In this document: piece after piece, positions 52,701 through 64,000 of the stretch
Position numbering within the stretch: the stretch's first letter is position 1
Layout: each line of letters starts with the position of its first letter
From: Monomorium pharaonis
Lineage: Eukaryota; Arthropoda; Insecta; Hymenoptera; Formicidae
Direction: 5' to 3'
Assembly (NCBI RefSeq): GCF_013373865.1
Contig: NC_050469.1
Location: 10,078,740-10,142,739, forward strand
DNA: 64,000 bases
Position numbers and translations under genes: made by a program
Notes under the pieces: model-generated
The model's input: only the letters and a program-made list of their open reading frames with translations
Told to the model about the DNA's origin: nothing
Databases searched by the model: none

Positions 52701-55700
52701 GGTTGTGCAACGCGTTTGGTTATGTGCATCCTGTATCATACAATTCGTATTTTTTTATTTCCTTGTATTCATTTAAAATTTTTTTATATTTACACATTGA
52801 GCAAATTTAGAATTTTCACCTTTATGTAACATAAAAACGTCAATTAACACGTTACTTCTACAATATATGTGTATTTTTAATTCACGACTTGCGTGCCGAA
52901 TCACATTATAAGTTCTCGCTTCAAAATATAAATAATTTGTATATACTCTTAACGAACGTAGATGACCCAGGAATATCAATAAATTGTTACAGCTATCTCT
53001 CTTTTCTCTTCTCCTCGCTTCCCCTTTATCTTCGAGAAAGACCCATTAAAATGGATGTGAGACGCTTTTTGACGACGACGATAGTGCTGGCTCGCAGCAT
53101 CCGTGCCACCAGCCAGCCCATCGACCTCGCTCTCTGCCTCCAAGCGGTGAACATGCAAATGCGGAACTGGTTACGCGAGCGTTTTCACGTCCGGAACGAG
53201 GCGGTAACGAGAGAAATCCGACGAGACGTCTCCTGGATAATTTCCCTCCTAAGGCACACGAGAGAGTGTCCTACGCATACTCGATTATCGACGTAACAAA
53301 AGGGCGATCCCACGCTATTCATCGTCTATGAATTTAAATGTTTGTAAATAGAAATTAAAACCTTAAAAAATGCGCCTTCAGTTTTTCATTTGCATTTTAC
53401 AAGTACTATACGATTAAATATGAGAAAAAAAGTTTTTCAAAACTGAGTTACTTGATGTAATTACAAAACAGTTTATGTACGTATATGCACGTCAGCTTCA
53501 ACATACACAAAAATGTTATTGCTGATTATTTTTTTCCTAAATATAAAAATAAGCTTCTTTCTTTTATCTGGTAAAAATGTACTAGAGTTTTACAAAACAT
53601 TTTACGAATGGTTCAACGAGTAAATTTCGCGAAGGCGGAAGAAAATCGCTTCTGAAATGGACAGCCCCACGTCGATACGCCTCCCTAACTTCAATCTCTC
53701 TCTCTGGATACTCGGCACAATACCGTTCTCATCCAGGAGGTCTGGTCAGGCGACGATGGAAACGAATGGGAGGACGCGCTCACCGGTGGTAGTAATCTGG
53801 AGGTATTCCCCGGACAGCCACGCGCGTCCTGTCAGGATGGAGGCGAGGGAGAGGAAGGGGATGAGGAAGTGCGATGACTGTACGATAGGCAAGGAGTGTC
53901 AGACCGGTGGGGAGGGCGGGCCGCGAGAAAGTGAGTTAGAAAGAGAAAGAGAGAGAGAGAGTGAGAGGGAGCACGGTCGTGATTACAGTGCCGTGTATTC
54001 AAATGGTCAGTCCGACCCACACCAATCACAACGAGCACCCCCGAACATCCCCGATACCCTTGTCTAATGCCAAAGGGACTAACACCGAGTGTACCCGGTG
54101 ACACGAGAGTGTTCACACGCACGCACGCACGGACGCGAGAGCACGCACCGACCTCTCGCACGTCGAATCGAGAAATGGTAATATGCAACTTGGCCGACAA
54201 GCTTCCCTCCGTCGACTGGAAAATTCGAAGGACCTCCCTAGAGATCCGGCTGACCGTTGCAGGACATCGAAAGACCTCGAGTCCCGGTCTTCCGTAATAA
54301 CGACGCCCTTCGTCGAAAAGCGCCACGCTATTGCATCGTTTGATATGTTGCCCTCGCGAAGACAAAGAACTCTTCTCTCTCGTCGCTCGCTCCCATTATC
54401 ACACATGAATATAATGTTTTATATAAAATACAATAAAATAAAGAAATAAGATAACGTACTTTTAAAACAAAAATATAATTTCTGATAATTTGCACTCTAA
54501 AAGTCTCAAATATTTATATAATCAAGTATAATAAAGCTTGTAGTTTAATTTTTAAAATTATATTAGTCCTAAGATCTGTACGGAATGGTGTTAGAAAACG
54601 TTCCTGTAAATGGTCGCGTTACCGACATCTCGAACTAATAGTTTGTAACGGGCAAACATTATGCAAATCGAGTCGATCGTCGAACTCGAAAGATAACCTC
54701 CTTGTTGGCAGGCGCGATAACTAGTGGGAGATGGAGGAGATCGAGGAGGACGAGAAGGAGACGGTGAAGATGGCGGGAGGTCGTAGGACGACCCTAGTTA
54801 GTCCCGGGTCTATGAATCGTTAATGCTAATCAGAATCGCCAGGTTGCGGACGAGGTGACGTCAGCCCTTCGTCAGAGATATGGACGCGACGAAGGGACTT
54901 GATCAATTAACCCTTCGCGATATAGATAAACTTCGAAGACCATTGGCTACATCCTTCGGATTCTCATACGATTAGCCGAGCATACAAATCCAACATTAAT
55001 ACTGAAAATCCAATTTTAATACTAAAAATTTTATACAAATTATAAAAGCAAAGAATCTTAAAACAATATAATAAAATTATCGCACACCCAATATATTAGT
55101 TAAAAGAAAAAATAAAAGACACTTTTTAAAGTACTGTTATATACAATTATAAGTAACATTTATTCACTCTGTTTTCTTTTTCGTTATTTCTATAGTAATA
55201 TAAAAATTAAGAGAAATTTTATTCAAAGAAAGCTTTGTTCGAAAGATCGATACTATACATGCGGACCGAAGCACAAATTAGTAGAAGATCATCCGTTTTC
55301 CGGGAACTCAGCAGAATGTCGCGCGATACCACAGAGCAAACATTTCGCGTAACATTTGGGGTGGAGTTATGTCAGGGTTGGTTCCGTTCGGCTGCGACGT
55401 CACCGCGAATCGCCTCGCAAGTGTGCCTTATCTGCCGACGAGAATATAAATTTCTCCGAAAGGTCGACGATGCGTTACGGGGCGAGCACGCACGCATATG
55501 GTGATTCGCCATCTCCCATTATCCGTTGTTTGCTGCGGGTTTGACCGCAAGATTAACGCTCGCAGACCATCGGCCATTCGTTTTATCGGTCACGTCACAC
55601 ACGCGCGCGTATTAAAACTTATCAATGCAAAGAAACCTACACTGTGGGATTATCTCCAGTTAATACAGTTTCTCGAATTTTTAAAATTTTGATAATATAG

Positions 55701-58112
55701 AATGTAAATAATAACGTATTAGTAATAATTATTAAAATATTTCCTTTCATAGTCATATATAAAGTAATATAATTTTAACTTTAACATTCTTATTTCATTG
55801 CTAACTTGACAAATGTACATTCAGAGCATTTATTAAGCGTCTATTTGATGTGTGATGTTGTTTACGGGATTTACGCATGGGAAAGAAAAACAAAGGTAGG
55901 GTTTATTTCAAATTTTATGAGCATCCTGCATCAACTTAATTTTCGCGAATTCCGGGAACGACGAATCGGAAAGCGTGCTGGTTGGAAGGCGCGAAATGAA
56001 AAATGTGAGAAACTTGCCGTTCCCAGCCACGTGCAGCTGACGATTGCGTCATGGTCTGCGGAAGGTACCGCGTGCAACGAATATGCAACGTGAAAATATA
56101 ATTGTGCAATATGATAGCGAGAGATATTTATCTTTCAAGGCTTATGGACGTTCGCCTTGGTACGAACCTCATTTCCTCGTTAGTATAAGCGCAAGATAAT
56201 GTGCACACAGATATTAAAACATTGTCCTACACCATACATTCGTTGAACACGCAAGCTTTATATTTTTCGCAGATTGTCATACGTACCTTTGATGTAAAAG
56301 CATCTAAAATAACTCAGGAAATTAATTTCAAAAAATTTCTTCGTAATCTCACACGGATTTTTTATACAAATTTAAATAATATTAAAGAATTTTAGTAAAG
56401 TCGGTATAGTTATATTTTAACTTGCATTTCAAGGCTTTATCATAAAGTATTACGATAATAACAGCATTATATCACTGAAGAAACATTGTTTCCACACATT
56501 CAACAAATATAATCTTGCAAAGTTTGATCAAAGTGCAAAATTTGCGAAACATTCTGTTATGTCATAGAAGTCTGTCTATATTGAATCAATGACTATTTTT
56601 TTGTAGCCCCCGTGTACGTGATATTTCGGGAACGAGTAAATATTCAATACTGACCAGCTCAACATGGACCGACGAGTTTCGGCAATGCTGAAGGGGTTAA
56701 CTAGCGGACTAACGAATGCAATATGTCGGAGCCGAGCTAAAAGCAGGAAATCGCTACAACGAGCACCGGAAACCGAGCTGTTGGTCATTGTGAGCGCGAA
56801 AACGCAGCCCCGAAAAAATGCAGCCGAACAGCCGGCAGCGATTTTTGTCAGTTATTCAGTTATTAGTTTCATTCAGGAAAACGCTGGCTGTGCGCGTGTT
56901 CGATGCCCTCCAGTCGCGAATACGCCGCGTTTGCTTTGTCGTAGAGCGAATTCCCGCAGAAATTTCGCCTCCTTTCCATATTCGTATTTTATTATGTCTT
57001 TTTTTCTTTTATTCATCGCTATGAACCGAAAGAGTTAATGATCCCTTTCGCTGCGTGGAATACGAAATAAGAGACTCGCGTCCCGATGAATAATTATTAT
57101 CTTAATTTCTGCCGGCTACGCTTCATTACGTCGGGGTTGTTTGATCAGTAAAAGCAATTATTGCGATCATGGCGAGTGCAGGTAAGTCGACGTTCATGTA
57201 AAAAATTCTCTCTCAAAATTTTTGAACTGACGACACAATGTAATAAAAAAAAATTACTATTGAAACGAACAGATATAAAGATATAAAGAGAACTGAATGA
57301 TACGGCTGACCAATCGAAAGATACTAACGAGCACATCGCACAATCGATAAATCGTTCTCGTTATCGGGATCGCCGATTTCGGTTTTCTAGAAGTGCGTGC
57401 TTCTTTCTCAAGCGCTCTCGAAGGGATGGCGAATGGCAGAAGAGGGGAGGAGGGGGGGGGCAGCGATAAATTCCGCAAGAGCTGCGTAAGAACGGGAGCG
57501 GAGGGCGGCCCGTCGATAATAAGGGGATGATCTCGCGATAAGGGCGGCGGCATTAATTGAGATTCCAGATAGAGTGTGGTAACTTTTGCTCGGAGCCGCG
57601 AGCTCGGATAACGATCGCCGGAACAATGGCAGCTGCGGCCGCATCTGGGCTGCATCGAGAGAGAACCCGTGAGAGAAGAGACCGTGCTCTCGGGCAAACA
57701 GACAGGGCGCAGAAAGAAAGAAACGGGGCGCTGTCCCGCGAACGGGGAAAGAAAGGAGACAGGGAAACCGGACTTTGCCTCTTGATGCCGCGGGAGAGTC
57801 CATAAATCTATTCGCGGGCGATAACTCGAATCTCCTTCCTCTTTTCTACTACTCTTTTCGTCTCGCTCTGCTCCTTCTGCCATTCCAGCGATTGGAACAT
57901 TGATCGTAGCTGTACTCGAACGATAATATCCTTGGTATCAGATATAAATTGTGTAGCAAACTCTCTTTCTTTCTGAGCTAGAGTTCACTCTATCCACCGT
58001 AGAGAAAGTGCATCGTTATATATAGTTTACAAGATCACGTTATATCTATTAAATAACGATTTTGCCGTTTATTGTAAAAGCTAAGATATTATCTTATGTA
58101 ATAAGAGACTGA
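49725..58112. other. Non-coding stretch, AT/GC mosaic
   Basis: No recognisable gene. Pyrimidine-rich DNA to about 49770, then a mosaic. GC-richer blocks at about 50040-50480, 50990-51410, 52300-52720, 53030-53300, 53630-54400, 54600-54960, 55250-55620, 55940-56100, 56600-57180 and 57360-57900; AT-rich DNA between them, strongest at 50480-50980, 51420-51720, 52020-52300 and 55000-55230. A CGCA tetranucleotide run lies at about 54114-54129. The minus frame 57257-57883 (208 codons, true ATG) is the longest with an ATG start but shows no domain. The short frame at 53051-53296 (plus) is also unrecognised. Confidence 0.5.
53945..53967. repeat. Short (GA)n tract
   Basis: About ten GA units with minor interruptions, in a purine-rich plus-strand stretch (about 53925-53975). 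Confidence 0.93.
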
Positions 58113-58279
58113 TCCATAGCAAAAGAGCCCAAGTGATATCATGGCGAACTTATAGTAATGTGTGGAATATCCGCTTTGTCACAAAGTAATATCATCATGA
58201 TATCATGGCACAATATCTCGCTGTGACGAAGCGGGCATTCACACGTCACTATGATATCACTTGTGATCTTTGCTATGAG
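58113..58279. mobile_element. Foldback / MITE-like inverted repeat
   Basis: The left half (58115-58196) and right half (58207-58277) are inverted copies around a central palindrome ATGATATCAT (58197-58206). The outer ends CATAGCAAA and TTTGCTATG match. CAAGTGATATCAT (58130-58142) is an exact inverted match of 58251-58263. An 18-base segment at 58164-58181 matches the reverse of 58223-58240 at 15 of 18 positions. The left arm has about 12 extra bases after the exact match. There is no coding capacity. This is the form of a non-autonomous foldback DNA element. The outermost bases diverge and no target-site duplication could be fixed, so the superfamily is unknown. Confidence 0.65.
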
Positions 58280-60968
58280 GAAAAAGTGTATAGATCCTCA
58301 CATCAACAATAAATTCAGATTTAAATCTGAACACAAGAAGTTTCAAAGTAAAGGGAAAAAACATATTTTTTTTAGTTAAAAAATATAAATAAAAAGTGTT
58401 TTCGTTAGCTTGCTGATTTATATCAAGCATGTATCGTATATGAATCTAGTTCTCTCAGTTTTTATATTCTTTTTATTATGCTTAAATAAAATTATATATT
58501 GCTATCATTTTTTCACAATCATTACACTATTATTCGCACAAATGTAAACTATATAGGTATGTGTAAATGTACAAGTACAATATATTAAGTTCAAGTTAAT
58601 AGAATCGCTAAGTCTAAACGACTGTGTGCATCAATCATTCCTGCAGGATTAAAACGAAGGATTCAGGATTCTGCAGCGTGCTGCCCTCGGACGACGCTGG
58701 ATCGAAGTCGAATAGTCTATCTACTATATAATTGACAAGCAAAGATCTACAAATATTTTTTAAACTGTACAAAGCTCCATTTTTACAAATATAAATTATA
58801 ATCTGCTAAACACAGTAAGAAAAGAAGTACGACATTCCACACAAATTTCGAGAAAAATCAACTATGATTCAAGATCCCTCTCCATCAATTTATTAAAAAA
58901 ATTTTACTTCTGAAAAAACAGATTGCATATTTAAAAAATGCCAAAGTAAATTATTAAAAATTATCTATGACTTCTCTCATAAAAGAAAAATTTAATAGAA
59001 AATAAAATAAGTCAATACTATCAAATGTTCACAGTGTCATTGTCATCATGTTATTATTGTCGATCTAATTATGTAATTATGTTATCTAAAAAAAACATGT
59101 ACTATTTAAAATAAATTTTAAATAAAAATTTCAGGTCCAATAATCGCTTGCAATAACAAACAATTAATCAATACAAGATTATTGTGTTACATTACAAAGT
59201 TGGCGAGGATAAAGCATATGAAATGATAATGCTGATACAAATTAAAATTATAGTTAAATCTAATGTTACATATTACAAACATAATAAAACTTTTTGTTTA
59301 ACATTATATATCATATTCTTTGCAATTAAAAATAATTCATCAATATGTATCTACAATACATCTCTAGACATTCACGTTTGTACAAGTTATATTTTAATAG
59401 AGTGATTATATTCATATGTACACATAAATGCCGTAATGTTACATCTGTGTTGTATCTGTATAGTATATAATACTAGGTCCTGCGTAATGATAGGGACACG
59501 TAATAAAGTATGTACACGCAAGATGTTAAGCATCATTGAGGCCTCCTGTTTCCCGTTAGATCTCGCCGATTCAATCTGATAAATTTCACTGGGCGGATAT
59601 ATTCAGGTAACGGAAAGCTATTACAAGGCGATATCTATCGAGGTGGGGCGAACGGGAGGGCCGCCTGGAGAGAAATAAAGAGCGATTGCCTCGGTAAATC
59701 AGAGCCCTCCACCCGCGCCATCGGGACCGCCACCGCCCTTCGTACTCGCCCGGAACACCTTCCTTCCGCCGAGTCACCGTGCTGCATACCAGCCGCGAAA
59801 CGAAGAACACGAAGGACATACGTATCGGAACATTAGCGGACTTCCGTCGTCCCCAGCTCCGTCTCGTCTCCTCGCCCGTACGTTTCAACCCATTCGATGC
59901 CCTTACGAGCGCGACGAGGGACGGCATTACCGCGCGCGCTCACCCCCGAAAGTATTTCCCGAACAGCGATAAAGCACCGCGATGTATCATCCGTTGCGCG
60001 CGACCGCGCGCAGCTAATAAATTCCTGTCGAACACGACCGGAATCCTCCTGTCCTCATTTCGTCGCGCGGTTACACGAAACTGCCGGGAATTGTTTATTC
60101 TCCGACTAGCTGGTACGCAATTTCCGACGGAGAATCGACAATCGACGAGGCACACGGCCACATAAAGAATATTTACATTATTTTGAAGTCATCAATTTCA
60201 AGTTTCCAAATAACTTTAGCATAATGGAGAAAAAGTAGAAATTTTTTACACTGTCCTTAAACAAAGCTATATAAAAAATGTGTAAGATTAATGCATTAAG
60301 AAGAATCTGTTAAAAGTAACGTTTTTTTATAAAATAATTTTCAATGTGTGGGTAATCGCAATTTTTAAATAATATTTTTAAAATTAAAATTAAATTTAAT
60401 TTCAAGAGTCTCCAATTTTTTTATAAAATTTAGTAAAGTTTAATATGATAATACTTGTACTCTCTGCAAAATGTCTATCTACATGTGGCTAGTAATTTTC
60501 TAATATTTATCAGCGACTCTCATAAGAGACTATTGTAGGCATCCTCGTGGAAAAGAGCAATACTGTACGTGATATAATTCAGAACGAGAACATACACGGA
60601 CGGCAAGCTTTTTGGCTGTACCATCGCTAAACCCCGTCCACGCTCACGTAATAATAAATCGAGCGATCGCCATCGATAACAACTGCAAAGATACGCCGTT
60701 ATCTCGCGCAGCGGACGGTCTGGCCGTTTTATAGATAATTTATTGGCTGAGCAATTTGTAAGGGTCCGAATAATGGCGCAGAATCCAACGAAATCCTACT
60801 GGCTATACCAACTCGCTAAAGACACGTGAGTTTATGGCCAGGGTGAAAATCCCTCGAATTCACTTACTGCTTTAGTTTCAGATCTTCCTCTATTATTCAT
60901 CACACGCGCAGAAGAGGAAGGAGGTAAAATTTGTCAGTTATTTAATTTATATTTTTAACAAAATCAAT

Positions 60969-60993
60969 TGTGTGTGTGTGTGTGTGTGTGTGT
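60969..60993. repeat. (TG)n microsatellite
   Basis: Twelve uninterrupted TG units in AT-rich DNA. Confidence 0.97.
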
Positions 60994-61587
60994 CCGGAGA
61001 AGGGGGTAATTTTTAAAGGAATCTCTAGTAATCGCGAGAGAATTATCACTTTTTTAAATATATTAGTATTATTCTATTCTATGTATTAGTAAAACATAAA
61101 TTTATAACGTTACAAATTTATACTAATATTTTGTTTAAAATTTTTAATTGTTACATAGATTACGTATACTTTATATAAAACACAAATTGAGCTGTTTTAT
61201 TTTATATATCGGTTTTTTCTCTGCTCATTACTAATTTGCATCTTCATTCAAATATTTTTGTGTAAATTTGTATAAATTATAATTTATACAAATACAGACG
61301 GTCTTGTTTTGAAGAACATTTAAAATTACTTTCAAAATATTTTCTTTAAACGTGCGTACATTTTTTATTAAAATTAATCTGTGATCACGATTTTCATCCA
61401 TTTGACTGTTCTCTTCATAGTGGCTCTCCGCGTCGAAATTTCCTCGGGATATTCAGGACGTTGGAGAAACTTGGAAATTATAAACTCGTCAGGCATTTAC
61501 GAGAAACGATTAAAGCCAGCCCACATCGTCATGGATAACGGTGACAAGAGAGGAGAAAATAGACGAGAGAAGAGAGGAGAAGGAGAG

Positions 61588-61632
61588 AGAGTGAGTGAGT
61601 GAGTAAAAGAGAAAGAGAGAGAGAGAGAGAGT
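61588..61632. repeat. (GTGA)n followed by (GA)n
   Basis: About four GTGA units (61590-61605), a short spacer, then a clean GA run to about 61632. Purine-rich sequence precedes it from about 61548. Confidence 0.93.
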
Positions 61633-62006
61633 TCTATCGCGGCTAAGCCGACGATAGTCATCGCACGCACGTTCCCAAATTCTGCCTCTGTCCCTCTCAT
61701 CCATCGTGTATCTTTTCACCGTCTACATCCTTCTCTATCACATATGAAACGATTTATCAAACTAGCGCCAGCATAACGGCTTATTCATGTGCGCGGATCC
61801 TCTCGAAAGCGCGGCTTAACGATCTACCTCCTGTATCCTGACAAAGGATTTTTCGGGATTCCTTAATGGTTCCGTTGATGTTCCACGTTCGTTGGCATTT
61901 TTTTCCAACTGCATCCATAGTCAGCATCAGAATAGCAGAGATTTTCAAAAATAACTTATAATATTATCTAATATATTATTAAAATATATTGTTATCTATG
62001 TTAATC

Positions 62007-62023
62007 TGTGTGTGTGTGTGTGT
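62007..62023. repeat. Short (TG)n tract
   Basis: Eight TG units in AT-rich DNA. Confidence 0.95.
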
Positions 62024-64000
62024 ATCAATTTTTAAACATAGTTCACTATATTCATCTAAAAAAATCTAAAAAAATAAATAAAATAATGGAAAATATACAA
62101 AATAATTAATTGTTATGTAATAATTATGGATTATATGTCTTTGCATGCATATTTATGAAATTTTTAAAATCAAAATTATTTAGAAACGAGATGTTCTTTA
62201 CAAACTTTTTAGCTTTTCTTTTCCATTTATCAAATACAGTGTACTGAGATTTCTGCTTAAATTCACGAATAAAATTATGCGTAGTCGCATTGTTCAGAAT
62301 TATATTTCGTATTTGCATCTCTTGGGCTGAATCCCCACCCCCTCCGCCGCGCTATGTCAAAATCGTGCGGAGGGACAAGAAGAAATAGATACTTCCACGG
62401 ACCATTGAGATTTATTGCTCGTGCTTCCTGCTTGCTTCGCATCAGAATCGATTTCGTTTGAGAAGAGAAGGTCGCCTTTTGCAGAAAAGACGGAAACTCG
62501 GAGAGGTATCTCTTTGCCTTCGTACCAAACACGAAGCCCGTGCTCTCTTATTCTCACTCTCTCTCCGTCCCCCTGTGCACGACGGGATACAAAAGTTTTC
62601 CAAATATCGGATTGACGTATCGCTTCGAAAATAGCGCGGCGCGTAAACAACCGATATGTATTCGCATCATGCGGAACGTCCCGCGGGATGTCCGCCTTCT
62701 GGATGCATCCGCGTGTCTCACACGACGACGGACGCCGCAAGGAGAAAAAGGAGTGATCCTGTGAGGAGTGTGGCAACACGTCAGGGGAAAGAGGAACGGT
62801 CACTACAACGGCGGTCTCGTTTCGCGAAGTGGAAGTTTCTCCCGTTGCACTATTATCATGCAAGTCTAAAGTATGCTCTCGAAATTGATTGATGTTGACG
62901 CAGTTATCGATATTGATTTGTTTGTGGCTTATAAAAATATCCGAAAGAGCCTGTGATTTATCTTGTTTTCGGTTACGAAGCAGCACGCGCGTTATATCAC
63001 GGATTTATTATATATAGATATCGGACTACTAAAATGTAAAAGAGAAGCAAGAACGATTTTTGCAAGGCAAATTTAAATGAAAAGAAACAAAAGAATGTAA
63101 GATCAATTAGTGCTAAAAATCTATTAAAAAAGATACATTAATCTTTAATATTAAAAGTACTATTAAATATATTAAGCACATTTTTTCATATGCTACTGAA
63201 AATAAAATTAAGTAAAGAAAATGAGTTTTGCAAATCTTAATTAAGTCTTTCCCATACAAACTCAATATCCTTAATAATGTTGATATTACTCGATATCGTA
63301 TTCAGCACGATTATATTTTCCGATATTGATTTGTCACTAGGTCATAAAAATACCGACTGGCTGACTGCAAACAGGGCGATGGTTGTTTCCACAATCGTGG
63401 CAGACGTAAGAAAATAACACCGACAAGCGGTAGACATTAAGGGAATCCCAAAGTTTTCAAAATTATCGGACAAAGTCGCGCGAAGATGACGACGAGCATT
63501 TAGACTCGCGAACGAAGCGGTCGCGGACGGGCTCAAAACAATACCCACCGAGATAACGTAGCTTTGAACTTTGTTCTGCTTCAAGCTCGATAAGTCGGAC
63601 TGAGCCCCGTGGCGTAAAAACTACGAAAGTTCGCCCCCAGTTTCTTTGGCCCCGTTAAACAAGTTCGTGCGACGGTGTTACGGTCAGACTCGCTTACTAC
63701 TATATCTGAAGTGGCGTGGTTGCGAACAATTTAAGAATTTTTGTCTAAACTTGTGCGGAATGCTACGTTTAATTACAAAATAATAGTAAAGATTCTCGAG
63801 CGATGGCACAGTCGCCGGCACAGCCCGTTCGTTTGTAAACTTCTCTCATAGTTCAGCACTTTGCGGAATATGGTCATAGCAAACTGCTTTCGGAGCGCTC
63901 CTAGGTAAATTATTCCTGCGAACGCTGATTCGCGCGGCTTTAAGGTATCAAGGCAAATCAAGTCATATAGTCTAACGAACTTTCGTAATCGGCTGATGAC

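Larger units (their letters stand above)
58280..64000. other. Non-coding stretch, AT-rich then mixed
   Basis: No recognisable gene. 58280-59480 is AT-rich apart from a short GC patch at about 58640-58720. GC-richer blocks at about 59540-60170, 60530-60860, 61380-61860, 62320-62990 and 63340-63960. The minus frame 62357-62986 (209 codons) begins at GTG and contains no internal methionine, so it could only be an internal exon, for which there is no positive evidence. The block at 60600-60860 mixes CpG-rich DNA with TTTATAGATAATTTATT and could be a regulatory element. Two segments sharing CGATATTGATTTGT (about 62908-62921 and 63323-63336), each followed by an ATAAAAATA, suggest an old local duplication. 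Confidence 0.5.

Noticed and set aside
62278..62300. Thirteen bases, GTAGTCGCATTGT, resembling part of miR-33
   Set aside because: The seed half does not match and I see no hairpin partner nearby. A match of this length to some known microRNA is plausible by chance in 64 kb.

Overview
The window looks like non-coding DNA from an insect, most likely a hymenopteran and plausibly an ant. The reasons are an open AT-rich background, CpG that is not depleted in the GC-richer parts, no operon-like gene packing, abundant GA/CT microsatellites, and one 5'-truncated non-LTR retrotransposon remnant. The species call is inference from these general features. No host protein family, tRNA, rRNA, snRNA or well-known conserved microRNA could be recognised on either strand. 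The open frames present are short, lie mostly in GC-rich or low-complexity DNA where stop codons are rare, and overlap on both strands. The best reading is a gene desert or a very long intron, possibly with regulatory elements.

Layout. From 1 to about 48 kb the sequence alternates between AT-rich stretches (a few hundred bases, full of A/T runs) and GC-richer blocks (roughly 0.3-1.3 kb). Simple repeats are scattered through it: a long perfect (TC)n at 7085-7187, (AG)n at 13529-13569, a GTC/GAC trinucleotide array at 22308-22379, GA-rich tracts near 25.6, 27.6, 31.0, 32.8 and 42.3 kb, a TCC-rich pyrimidine tract at 35725-35912, and CT tracts near 39.9 and 44.3 kb. The GC-richest stretch, 35130-36440, and the GA-rich island at 41620-42910 are the most promoter-like places, but neither can be tied to a gene.

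The most structured locus is 48.4-49.75 kb: (AT)n, then (CT)n, then a 490-bp minisatellite of exactly 49 ten-base units with a 50-bp higher-order period, then the 3' end of a LINE. The LINE fragment encodes the C-terminal part of a reverse transcriptase, carries a frameshift near its end, and finishes in an AATAAA and a TCAA-repeat tail. It sits inside the pyrimidine-rich tract, which resumes on its far side.

From 49.75 to 64 kb the AT/GC alternation continues. A 165-bp foldback (MITE-like) inverted repeat lies at 58113-58279, and TG and GA microsatellites lie near 61-62 kb. There is no set of genes here that works together; functional content, if any, would be cis-regulatory. No convincing new biological system was found.
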